In this document: piece by piece, positions 27,401 to 34,435 of the stretch | Position numbering within the stretch: position 1 is the first letter of the stretch | Layout: each line of letters starts with the position of its first letter | NCBI RefSeq assembly: GCF_013299185.1 | Contig: NZ_JAAFKG010000019.1 | Location: 1 to 64,000 of the forward strand | Reading direction: 5' to 3' | Length of the DNA: 64,000 nt | DNA from: Microcoleus sp. bin48.metabat.b7b8b9.023 | Lineage (GTDB): Bacteria; Cyanobacteriota; Cyanobacteriia; Cyanobacteriales; Microcoleaceae | Translations under genes and position numbers: made by a program | The notes under the pieces: model-generated | Databases searched by the model: none | The model's input: only the letters and a program-made list of their open reading frames with translations | What the model was told of the DNA's origin: nothing

Positions 27401-29601
27401 TAATCCCAGATCTCGGTATCAAGCACTTCCGACATATTCTCTATACCCACCAGTTTTTGACCGGCTTCGTTAACAAACAGCGTTTGACCTTCGAGAGTAG
27501 CCATACCGATAAAATCGCTGCTATTTTCAATCAGCGACACAAATTTTTGTCGTTCTTCTTCACCTTTTTTGCGTTCGGTAATATCGCGCTTAACGCAGAC
27601 GTGACAAATTATATCGCCGCTGTTGTTAATTACAGAGTATGCCGCCACCTCGATCGCCAGCGTGCGACCTTTTTTAGTAAAGTTAGTAATTTCGCCCCGA
27701 AAAGTTCCAGTTTTCGCTAAACTTTTGGAAATCGCAGAAAAGCGTTCCCCCGCCACCAGCGGCGGCGTTTCTATTTCTAATTCAGCGTCTGTATATTCTA
27801 ATAGCGATTGGTGAGCGCGATTTTGTTCGAGGAAAAACCCATCAGCATCGATAATCACCATCGCATCGTTGGAGTTTAAAAAGATTTCTCGGTAAAGTTT
27901 GAGTTTTTCCTCAGCTCGCTTGCGTTCGGTGATATCCCTTTTGACGCTGACGTAACAAACCACATCCCCAGCATCATTGAGAACCGCAAAAGCCGAAAGT
28001 TCCACCTCAAAGATTCCCCCTTGCAAATCCTTAACACAGCTCATTTCGCCTCGATAACTCCCTGTTGCGATCAATATTTGCAGCACCGATGCAAATGTCT
28101 CTTCTCCCGTATGAATTGCAGGAGTTTTACCCCACAATTTTGATGCACTGTAACCCAGCAAAGCCGTGTGAGCTTGATTAGTTTCCAAATAATAGCCTTG
28201 CGGGTCTAAAATGGCGATCGCATCATTGGACTTTAAAAATATTTCTTGATAAAGTTGCAGTTTTAACTCAGCTTGTTTGCGATCGCTAATATCCGTGAAC
28301 AAGCCATAATAAACTATCTCTCCCGATCCTTGCATTTCCGGTTGTGCAGCCCCTTGAATCCATTTAAGTTTTCCAGAGGGGGTAATAATTCTACCTTCCC
28401 ACCGCCAAGGCTGCAAATTTTCCGCAGCCAGCCTTACCGAGTTCCGAAAATCATCTCTATCTTCGGGATGAATCATGTCAACAATTGCACGAATATCCTG
28501 CTGAGCCACCTCCGGTTCTATTTCATACAATTCTCGGCAGCCCGCGCTCACAAACGAGAAGGCTATCGAGCCATCTAGATGCAAGTCAACTTGATATACC
28601 GTACCGGGTACGCTAGCAGTAATTTTTTGCAGTTTGGCTTGGCTTTGATTCCGGGCTTCATCTGTCGCCTCCCATTGAGCAATCTCCCGAGAAATGCCCA
28701 AAATCGCAAATATATTGCCTTTCGCATCGCGCAGGGGCAGTTTTTGCGTGTCAAAGACCTGCTGTTTGCCACCTGCAAAGGCGATCGCCTGGTAGGGATT
28801 GCGAACCGTCTCCCCCCCCAGCACAGCTCGGTCGTCCTCGCGGATGCCCCTAATTGAGCCGTGGCGATCGCCAAATACTGCTGCTTCTGAGAAACCTAAT
28901 TCGAGATCGTCTTTGCCAATAATTTCTTCAACCTTTTTCCCCAAATATGCAGCAAAACTTTGATTGACAAAAATGTATCTAAAATTTCGATCTTTGGCAA
29001 ACACTCTGTCGTCAATACTGTCTATTAAAGCCCGCAACAATAGCTCTTGGCTTTCCGCATCTAGAGCAAAATTATTTTGAACAGTTCCCTTGACATCCGT
29101 CTGTTTAGCTGCTAAAGTAATTAACGATTTAACACAAATTTTAGCGACCGTGTGGAGCAAACAAAGGTGTTCAAAATTAAAAGCAGTTCCCTGCTCTGCA
29201 CCGATGAAAAATACTCCCAACAATTCTTCACTGTCCTCCGGGTTAGCCGGTGCCACCAACACCGACTTAAACTGAGCAATTGGCGGGCCAGCGATGTTGT
29301 ACGCCCAGTCTCGACTTCCTGCCAGCCATTGGGTGCGAGTAGCTTGCAAGCAGGCTGCTATTTCAGATTTGACCGATTCAGTTAACGGGTGTAAGTGTTG
29401 CAGGTAGATGCGATCGTCCGGTAGAGTTAAAAGTGCGATCGTCTCACCAGGAATCAGGCGCCCGAGATGTGCCAGACAAGCAGACCAAATTTCATCAGCA
29501 ACCGCAGCAAGTTGTACATTCTCCGTAAGTTCGTTGAGAACTTGCAGTTCCAAGGTACGCTGGCGGACTTTGGCCTTGAGGCTGGCGGCTAGGATTTGCA
29601 T
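24484..29601 (-). CDS. Hybrid sensor histidine kinase: GAF, multiple PAS, GAF, HisKA, HATPase, two receivers, HPt
   Basis: Very large phosphorelay protein (~1705 aa). In order: GAF-like (about 20-165), five PAS/PAC modules (about 190-820, each ending near DITERK-type linkers), a phytochrome-like GAF (about 840-1015, LLATDRTVIYRFDSDDTG), HisKA with NMSHEIRTPMNG (His near 1032), HATPase with NLINNAIKFTEAGE and GTGLGLAI, receiver 1 (DIILVDIQLPEM), receiver 2 (DIVLMDCQMPVLDGYEAT), HPt with RRAHQIKGVSATA (His near 1648). No transmembrane helix, so cytosolic sensing. The GAF lacks an obvious bilin-binding cysteine motif. ATG at 29601 has GGTGAG upstream; GTG at 29613 is an alternative. No response-regulator gene adjoins it. 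Confidence 0.93.
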   Translation of the reverse strand: MQILAASLKAKVRQRTLELQVLNELTENVQLAAVADEIWSACLAHLGRLIPGETIALLTLPDDRIYLQHLHPLTESVKSEIAACLQATRTQWLAGSRDWAYNIAGPPIAQFKSVLVAPANPEDSEELLGVFFIGAEQGTAFNFEHLCLLHTVAKICVKSLITLAAKQTDVKGTVQNNFALDAESQELLLRALIDSIDDRVFAKDRNFRYIFVNQSFAAYLGKKVEEIIGKDDLELGFSEAAVFGDRHGSIRGIREDDRAVLGGETVRNPYQAIAFAGGKQQVFDTQKLPLRDAKGNIFAILGISREIAQWEATDEARNQSQAKLQKITASVPGTVYQVDLHLDGSIAFSFVSAGCRELYEIEPEVAQQDIRAIVDMIHPEDRDDFRNSVRLAAENLQPWRWEGRIITPSGKLKWIQGAAQPEMQGSGEIVYYGLFTDISDRKQAELKLQLYQEIFLKSNDAIAILDPQGYYLETNQAHTALLGYSASKLWGKTPAIHTGEETFASVLQILIATGSYRGEMSCVKDLQGGIFEVELSAFAVLNDAGDVVCYVSVKRDITERKRAEEKLKLYREIFLNSNDAMVIIDADGFFLEQNRAHQSLLEYTDAELEIETPPLVAGERFSAISKSLAKTGTFRGEITNFTKKGRTLAIEVAAYSVINNSGDIICHVCVKRDITERKKGEEERQKFVSLIENSSDFIGMATLEGQTLFVNEAGQKLVGIENMSEVLDTEIWDYIGETFKQEFSQEILPIIVSHGQWQGEGQMQHLRTGKSIDVVMNAFLVKHPQSSEPLCFAAVIRDVTERKQAERMLLEQAEQERLVSAIAQRVRQSLNLTQTLSTAVQEVRQLLATDRTVIYRFDSDDTGIVVVESVGSDWMPMLGRKLQEKSFGESYKAMYRAGKIQAVEDIYNANLSEIHRDLLVKLQVRANLVVPIFIGDESQELAIEYSPETPRIKSQIESLDKRQNRLWGLLVAHQCSAPRAWTDSEVDLLGRLSVQLAIAIQQSTLFEQAQQAREAALEASRMKSLFLANMSHEIRTPMNGVMGMTDLLLKTNLTPEQLDFVQTLKLSGQNLLSIINDILDLSKLEAGEMRLETIEFDLSICLDEVLDLLATPAQTKGIELVALIDTDVPLQIKGDAARLRQILTNLINNAIKFTEAGEIVIEVSTGRIPGILAASDDQKKLESIQPLKLGINRSLFLLFKVTDTGIGIAAEDQKKLFKSFSQVDASTTRKYGGTGLGLAISKQLVELLGGKIGVESTPGKGSSFWFTVPALKENLTGAGTACSVNLQTVLAGQKMLVASDKPTVRKVLLRMAVLWGMEVDEVENGWMAIASLYKAVSIKSPYDIILVDIQLPEMVAGSLERLMIAEPAMQQTHWVVLTSITQISEAKRLVDIGFSGYLTKPVKAHRLFECLVNAIAPGAVVDSRLANSTTNPDSSIDNRELASLKILLVEDTPINQKVGLNQLKVLGCAADVANNGAEALSMLAIKKYDIVLMDCQMPVLDGYEATLELRRMEATGTAAGKMDPDRKTVVIAMTANALKGDREKCLAAGMDDYISKPISIEKLKSVLENWSVQLKVEIPQFKGEEVQNSASDLECVVDMARLHEIAGTDLDFEREILQAFVVDTSSYLESAKSAIASRDMETLARRAHQIKGVSATAAVRLMPEMAAQLQTHAESNDLEGATKIIAELEIILAGVKQLVAAELSG

Positions 29602-29805
29602 AGTGCTCACCACACTGGTTTCCTTATATTATAATTATTCATCTTCAAAGTTTTTTAAACAATCATCTTAAAATACATCAGGCGAAAAGACAACTTTTTT
29701 ATATTTATATAACTTTTAATTGCTAAAAAACCAAAAGCGCGATCGGGAGCGAAGCGACACCGCAAGGCACCTGCTTCGCTCCAGCAGCGAGGTTTAAAGG
29801 CGAAA

Positions 29806-30207
29806 TTATCCCATTAAAATCACGTTATCGATGACGTGGATGACACCGTTGTCAGCTTCGATATCAGCCGCGACAACAGTAGCATTCTTCACCTCAAAAC
29901 CGTCTGAACAATCAATTTTAATCGGCGAACCTTCTAAGGAAGTAACAAAACCGAGTTTTGCCAAATCTGCCTTCATAAACTTGCCGGAGACGACGTGAAA
30001 CATCAAAATCCTGCTCAGTTGGGGGACATTCTGCACTAGGGTTGTGATAGTTCCCGGTGGCAATTTCGCAAAAGCATCGTCAGTCGGTGCAAAGACAGTG
30101 AAAGGGCCCGGACTTTTGAGCGCATCTACTAAATTTGCTACTTGCACCGCAGTTACCAGGGTTTGGAACGAACCCGCACCTACGGCAATATCAACAATAT
30201 CAGGCAT
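29806..30207 (-). CDS. Fasciclin (FAS1) domain protein
   Basis: Single FAS1 domain filling all 133 aa. H1-like block [18 protein letters not shown] (about 38-55), [12 protein letters not shown] (about 67-78) and the H2-like terminal block [13 protein letters not shown] (about 119-131). It has no signal peptide, so it is a cytosolic single-domain form as found in several cyanobacteria and not a secreted adhesin. The ATG is preceded by CGAGGTAGAACCAA (SD GAGG). Role unknown; the FAS1 family is linked to adhesion and stress responses. Confidence 0.92.
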   Translation of the reverse strand: MPDIVDIAVGAGSFQTLVTAVQVANLVDALKSPGPFTVFAPTDDAFAKLPPGTITTLVQNVPQLSRILMFHVVSGKFMKADLAKLGFVTSLEGSPIKIDCSDGFEVKNATVVAADIEADNGVIHVIDNVILMG

Positions 30208-30507
30208 TTGGTTCTACCTCGTTTGGCAAAAAAGTTCTATTAAGTATCGTAAACTGATGCGTGCAACAATACCTACTATGTTTGTTAAAAAATTGGTAAT
30301 TCGTTTGTAGTGAGGACTTCAGTCCTCTCTTTTTTTGCGGACTGAAGTCCTCACTACGAACCTTTTCCAACCAGGTTCGTAGTGAGGACTTCAGTCGTCT
30401 CTTTTTTTGCGGACTGAAGTCCTCACTACGAACCTAATAATGGTTATTTTACACATAAAATTACTAAGCAATTTACTTTTTAACGGCGCAATACTTTTAA
30501 ATTGCTA
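30208..30507. repeat. Two complete family D palindromes
   Basis: Near-identical hairpins at about 30303-30362 and 30376-30436. Arms are GTTCGTAGTGAGGACTTCAG and its complement around a TCTCTTTTTTTGC loop. The second has one T-to-G change (CAGTCGTC) breaking the stem. No gene. Confidence 0.85.
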
Positions 30508-30771
30508 CTAGACTGCGGTTGCTTGTGATACTAAAACCTCCGTTTCTAATTCTGCTATTTCCAAATTTAAATCCTCTCCCTTATGAATGCTAAAACTGCC
30601 ATACAAAATTGAAATTTCAAAAATGTCTGTAGTAATTACAGCAGGCTTGCGGTGTTCCGGTTCGCCCAAAGAAATTCCTAAAAATTCTGCTTCAAGTTCG
30701 CCAACTTCTTCTTCATCGCGTACAGTCCACCCGATATCGCGACAGTCCTTAAATGCCAGAACATAAGGCAA
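30508..30771 (-). CDS. Hypothetical acidic protein, probably 5'-truncated
   Basis: 87 aa from a TTG start (PYVLAFKDCRDIGWTVRDEE...). The frame stays open upstream to a TAG at 30853 and the extra residues (LGLFAPTYLSIECVYNPEER) also look protein-like, but contain no start codon. Directly upstream is dispersed repeat sequence (CGTTGGCGAAGCCTGTCCGT). The simplest reading is a gene that lost its N-terminus to a repeat insertion. Acidic, no membrane segment, family not recognised. Confidence 0.5.
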   Translation of the reverse strand: MPYVLAFKDCRDIGWTVRDEEEVGELEAEFLGISLGEPEHRKPAVITTDIFEISILYGSFSIHKGEDLNLEIAELETEVLVSQATAV

Positions 30772-30853
30772 TCTTTCTTCTGGATTGTAGACGCATTCGA
30801 TCGATAAGTAGGTAGGCGCAAATAAACCGAGCTGTGTAACAAAGTATGAAGCC

Positions 30854-31275
30854 TACAAAAACCTTGCGTTGGCGAAGCCTGTCCGTAGGACTTATGCTTC
30901 ACTTCACTGCGTTACGCTCGCTGCGGACATAGTTATGAATTTTCGTACCGACTTACTTAGTTAATGCTGAGGTAGCCAAACGATTTGAGATTGTAGAATT
31001 AACTCTAATGATGAATCTGGTAGCTGGAACTGAACTCTCTAATTTTCGCTCTCCACGACTCCTGTAGGAAAGCAAATATCCGTTTTTGGGCGAAGTCAGT
31101 GGATTTGAGATTTGACTCCACTGCTGAATCAAAGGACGAGGAGCTTCGATAGAGACTGTTTCGCTGGAGGGGGCGCGATTCGATGCACAGCAACCCAACA
31201 ATTTGAGATTTTAGATGCGCGATCGAGAATTCCCTACATAAAATCTCAAATCCCAGATTTCAAATAGAAACACCA
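30854..31275. other. Gap; dispersed repeat fragment, no convincing gene
   Basis: 30863-30930 carries repeat-like sequence (TTGCGTTGGCGAAGCCTGTC, then CGTTACGCTCGCTGCGGAC). From 30950 to 31260 short ORFs exist on the minus strand without an SD or protein-like composition. I see nothing else. Confidence 0.4.
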
Positions 31276-31563
31276 TTAACCCCACCGTGAATGCTGATAA
31301 GAAGCGTAGGTATCAAACAAAGCACCCACTAAACTAAAAGCTAGGCCAATCACCAAAAATCCCTGGAGAGGACAGCCACTGCCAAAAGTGGCTAAGAACT
31401 GCAAAATCTGGTCTTCTCCAGAACGACCTACTGCTTGCAGAGCAGGCACAAGACCGATCAACGAAAAGCTAGTCAATCCCGCGCCGATTAACAATAAGGG
31501 AGCGACAAAGCTCAGGAGGCTGGTCAGCAGTAAAGAGCGAATAAAATTAGGAAAGATGCTCAT
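31276..31563 (-). CDS. Small membrane protein, 95 aa
   Basis: Two clear hydrophobic helices: residues ~8-40 (LLLTSLLSFVAPLLLIGAGL) and ~66-86 (LQGFLVIGLAFSLVGALFD). It ends YASYQHSRWG. The size and layout fit a cyanobacterial DUF-type membrane protein. It is divergent from the MlaE-type permease gene, with a 184-bp gap likely containing both promoters. Function unknown. Confidence 0.75.
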   Translation of the reverse strand: MSIFPNFIRSLLLTSLLSFVAPLLLIGAGLTSFSLIGLVPALQAVGRSGEDQILQFLATFGSGCPLQGFLVIGLAFSLVGALFDTYASYQHSRWG

Positions 31564-31747
31564 AACAGTCAGTAAATTCAGCTAAACTGCCGAAAGGTGC
31601 AAGTAAAATAAACTTGTCCTTTTCTACGATAGGCAGCGATCGCCCTCAGTGGCCAATTCTGTCAGAAATCTTAAATCTTAGAGAAGAAACTTGTTTAAGA
31701 TTTGTAGATAGATTTCATTTTTGCAGTTGTTCTACAGTCAAAATCCC

Positions 31748-32542
31748 TTGAGCACAACTACACCATCAAGCCTCAGTTTGTGGAGTCAGCGGTTACTGGC
31801 AGCCATTTTATTGGGCGGCCAAGTCATGCTGCACTTGCTAACTCGCAAAATTAACCGTCGCAACACCCTCGACCAAATGGCAGCAGTCGGCCCGGAATCG
31901 CTGCTGATTGCTTTGCTGACTGCGGGTTTTGTCGGCATGGTATTTACGGTTCAGGTAGCCAGGGAGTTTATTAACCTCGGTGCGGGTAATGTCGTCGGCG
32001 GGGTTTTGGCTTTGTCTTTGACTCGCGAACTCGGCCCGGTGTTAACAGCCGTAATCGTGACGGGACGGGTTGGTTCGGCTTTTGCTGCGGAAATCGGCAC
32101 GATGCAAGTCACAGAGCAGATAGATGCCATGCTGATGCTCAGAACAGACCCGATCGACTATTTAGTAATTCCCCGCGTTTTAGCTTGCTGCTTGATGCTG
32201 CCAATTCTGACAATATTGTCCCTCGTCACGGGCATCGCCGGCGGGATGCTGATTGCGACGACAATGTACGGCATCTCTCAAAATGTGTTTTTAGAATCAG
32301 TCCGCCATTTCCTGAGTCTGTGGGACATTTGCAGCGCTGCTATTAAGGCTTTTGTGTTCGGTGGTTTGATTGCTGTCATCGGCACTAGCTGGGGTTTGAC
32401 GACTACCGGCGGCGCCAAAGGCGTCGGCCAATCGACTACCACAGCGGTGGTGACGGCTTTGCTGGCTATTTTTATTGTTAACTTTTTCCTGACTTGGCTG
32501 ATGTTTCAGGGTACTGGCTCTAGCGTGCTCAAAGGCCTTTGA
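31748..32542 (+). CDS. MlaE/TGD1-type ABC transporter permease
   Basis: Permease of a lipid-trafficking ABC importer of the MlaE family (plant TGD1, Synechocystis slr1045 type). About five membrane helices and conserved GFVGMVFTVQVAREFINLG, LTRELGPVLTAVIVTGRVGS and EIGTMQVTEQIDAM are present. There is no ATG. TTG at 31748 gives (M)STTTPSSLSLWSQRLL, which I prefer; TTG at 31721 would add nine residues. Its usual cyanobacterial neighbours, DUF3119 and DUF3086 genes, follow at 33984 but are cut off by an IS200/IS605-type element whose end begins within a few bases of this gene's stop. Confidence 0.92.
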   Translation: MSTTTPSSLSLWSQRLLAAILLGGQVMLHLLTRKINRRNTLDQMAAVGPESLLIALLTAGFVGMVFTVQVAREFINLGAGNVVGGVLALSLTRELGPVLTAVIVTGRVGSAFAAEIGTMQVTEQIDAMLMLRTDPIDYLVIPRVLACCLMLPILTILSLVTGIAGGMLIATTMYGISQNVFLESVRHFLSLWDICSAAIKAFVFGGLIAVIGTSWGLTTTGGAKGVGQSTTTAVVTALLAIFIVNFFLTWLMFQGTGSSVLKGL

Positions 32543-32620
32543 CATACTCCCCTGCCTGAAGGCGAGGGGATTCTAAGATCAAACAGCAATTGCAGGCATA
32601 GCCTGTCTAACATCGCCTAA
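32541..32620 (-). ncRNA. Probable omega-RNA (reRNA) region at the tnpB 3' end
   Basis: TnpB proteins use an RNA formed from the 3' end of the gene and the element's right end, with the guide read from flanking DNA. Here that would be the minus strand from inside tnpB through the GGGGA-hairpin to about 32541, the guide then being the 3' end of mlaE (antisense). Position is inferred from family knowledge; exact ends are not visible. Confidence 0.4.
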
Positions 32621-33712
32621 CTTAACGGTTGATGCCCCAACCGCACAAATATTTATTGCAGCGTTCTCGTCTCTGTCGTTTACATTCTGACAGGACGGAC
32701 AACGCCATTGTCTCACTGACAAATCCAACTCTTTCAGAACGTGTCCGCAATGAGAACAAGTCTTGCTAGATGGATACCAAGTGTCGATAAAAACTACTTG
32801 TTTTCCTTTCTTTTTGGCAACCCATTCGAGAATTTGGAGAAAATTACCAAATGCAATGTCTGAGATTTTACGTCCCCAAAGTCGCTGCATTCCCTTTAAA
32901 TTCAGAGTTTCAAAGCACAGCACGTCGAACTTATCAGTGAGTTCGCGAGCCAATTTCCAGAACCAATCAGAGCGACGATTTACTACGTCCTCATGTTTGC
33001 GAACCAAATTAAGTCTTGCTCTTTCTCGATTGGCAGAGCCTTTTCGTTTTTTGGAATGCTGACGATTTGCTTTCTTGATAGCACTGAGGGACTGTTTTAG
33101 GAATTGCGGTGATTCAATCTTGGAACCGTCAGAGCAGGTGAGAAACGTCTTTAAGCCGAAATCAAAGCCAGCGGTTCTACTCGTCTCGACTTTGATTTCA
33201 GATTCTTTAACACTGTCAACGACTACAACCATAAATAACTCTCCCAAAGGAGTCCGTTTTATGGTTAACGTCTTAACTTTCCCTTCTATTTCTCTAGAAT
33301 TCCAATACTGATAAACGCGATTCCCAATCTTAATTCGATTGCCGCCTAATAATTTGTAGCCGGCTTGCTTAAGGGTGAATGATTTATATCTGCGGACTTT
33401 TTTGAAACCAGGAGGTCTAACGCCTTTATTGTGATGCTTGAAAAACAGTTGGTATGCCTTCTCAATGCGTTGACAGATATCCTGCACAGCTTGAGAACCC
33501 ACTTGTTGCCAGAAAGATTTACGCTTTCTGAGTTTGGCGATATGACTTTGAAGTTTGCTGCAATTCAAGTGCTTGCCCCACATCCGGTAGTACCGTTTGT
33601 GAAGTGCAATGCAATGGTTGTAGATCGCCCCGGCAGCATTGATGCTTCGCTTGAGGTGTCTGTTCCGCTTGCTTTGATATAGCTTGAACTTCAATGTTTT
33701 CATGCTAACCAT
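32579..33712 (-). CDS. tnpB: RNA-guided endonuclease TnpB (OrfB, IS200/IS605 family)
   Basis: 377 aa, full length. RuvC-like residues are intact: GFDFGLKTFLTCSD (first Asp), LCFETLNLKGM (Glu) and DRDENAAINI (last Asp). The zinc ribbon TCSHCGH...RCPSCQN lies between them. N-terminal helical DNA/RNA-binding domain with LKFKLYQSKRNRHL. It is divergent from the small RHH gene with a 32-bp gap. Expected activity is programmable double-strand cleavage guided by its own right-end RNA, promoting element retention; this is family knowledge, not shown here. Confidence 0.95.
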   Translation of the reverse strand: MVSMKTLKFKLYQSKRNRHLKRSINAAGAIYNHCIALHKRYYRMWGKHLNCSKLQSHIAKLRKRKSFWQQVGSQAVQDICQRIEKAYQLFFKHHNKGVRPPGFKKVRRYKSFTLKQAGYKLLGGNRIKIGNRVYQYWNSREIEGKVKTLTIKRTPLGELFMVVVVDSVKESEIKVETSRTAGFDFGLKTFLTCSDGSKIESPQFLKQSLSAIKKANRQHSKKRKGSANRERARLNLVRKHEDVVNRRSDWFWKLARELTDKFDVLCFETLNLKGMQRLWGRKISDIAFGNFLQILEWVAKKKGKQVVFIDTWYPSSKTCSHCGHVLKELDLSVRQWRCPSCQNVNDRDENAAINICAVGASTVKLGDVRQAMPAIAV

Positions 33713-33744
33713 GATATCATGGTGGGTAGCAATCGGGTAGCCAA

Positions 33745-33885
33745 ATGATTAAACAAAGATTAAGTATTCGGGTTGCGGTGAGTCGGCTAGAAAAGTTACG
33801 GAGAATTGCCAAGCAGAAGGAAAAAACAATGACCCAGCTTATCGAGGATTGGATTGATAAACTCAAAGAGGAAAAGCCGTCCTAA
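33745..33885 (+). CDS. Ribbon-helix-helix (CopG-like) small protein of the tnpB element
   Basis: 46 aa: short N-terminal strand (MIKQRLSIRVAV) followed by two helices (SRLEKLRRIAKQKEKT and MTQLIEDWIDKLKEEK), the RHH pattern. It is divergent from tnpB with the two starts 32 bp apart, so it could bind the shared promoter. Its stop codon lies inside the terminal hairpin of the element. Small RHH genes divergent to tnpB recur in cyanobacterial elements; a regulatory role is inference. Confidence 0.75.
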   Translation: MIKQRLSIRVAVSRLEKLRRIAKQKEKTMTQLIEDWIDKLKEEKPS

Positions 33886-33983
33886 AAGGACGGGGCTTTA
33901 GACCCAGTTCTTTGGTAAGCTAGGAAATAGATAAAATATGAATAATGGGCAATATTCCTTTAACTACCCCTTGATTTAAACCC

Positions 33984-34376
33984 GTGACTACAACTACCTC
34001 TGGGACTGCACCCACAGATACGATCGAACTTGCACCGAGTTATGCGATTCCGCTAGTCCTGGTACTAGCTGCTGTACCGCTGCTGTTCGTGCAGAAGTGG
34101 GTGAGTTTGCCGCTTTCGCTGTTCGGCTTGTTTCTGATGTACCAAGCCGCTACTATCCGGCTACAGTTTACTCCAACGGATTTGGACATTTATCGATCGT
34201 CCAAGTTGATCCGCCAATTTCCTTACCGACAATGGCAAAATTGGCGGATATTTTGGCCTGCTGTGCCGATTTTGTTTTACTTCAAAGAAATTAACAGTAT
34301 TCACTTTCTGCCGGTTCTGTTCGATCGTAAAATGCTACAGACCTGCTTAGAACAGCGCTGTCCCCGTGAAGACTAA
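33984..34376 (+). CDS. DUF3119 family membrane protein
   Basis: 130 aa from a GTG start, Thr-rich N-terminus. Two adjacent hydrophobic helices (about 20-55: YAIPLVLVLAAVPLLF, VSLPLSLFGLFLMYQA) are followed by a PH-like soluble part with YRQWQNWRIFWPAVPILFYF. This matches the cyanobacterial/chloroplast DUF3119 family, whose gene commonly neighbours the MlaE-type permease. It is 59 bp upstream of the DUF3086 gene, probably co-transcribed. With the IS element in place, expression from the mlaE promoter would have to pass through ~1.4 kb including a convergent tnpB. Confidence 0.85.
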   Translation: MTTTTSGTAPTDTIELAPSYAIPLVLVLAAVPLLFVQKWVSLPLSLFGLFLMYQAATIRLQFTPTDLDIYRSSKLIRQFPYRQWQNWRIFWPAVPILFYFKEINSIHFLPVLFDRKMLQTCLEQRCPRED

Positions 34377-34435
34377 ACAAGTTGTTAATTTTAAATTTTT
34401 AACTTCTTCTGTGCCCCACGCCGAACAAATTTCCC

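Larger units (their letters stand above)
32541..33915. mobile_element. IS200/IS605-type element (tnpB plus small RHH gene, no tnpA)
   Basis: The end at 32541-32578 carries the hairpin CCCCTGCC-TGAA-GGCGAGGGG followed by ATTCTAAG. The other end, about 33875-33915, has CCGTCC-TAAAA-GGACGG then GGCTTTAGACCCAG. Subterminal imperfect hairpins are characteristic of the family. The interior holds an intact tnpB (minus) and a 46-aa ribbon-helix-helix ORF (plus). A tnpA transposase is absent, so mobility would need one in trans. It inserted immediately after the mlaE stop codon. Confidence 0.85.

Noticed and set aside
27067-27720. Plus-strand ORF of 217 aa opposite the histidine kinase
   Set aside because: Antisense to conserved PAS domains, no SD, and non-protein-like composition.
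30953-31201. Minus-strand 82-aa ORF
   Set aside because: No SD, composition not protein-like, and an overlapping alternative frame of similar quality.
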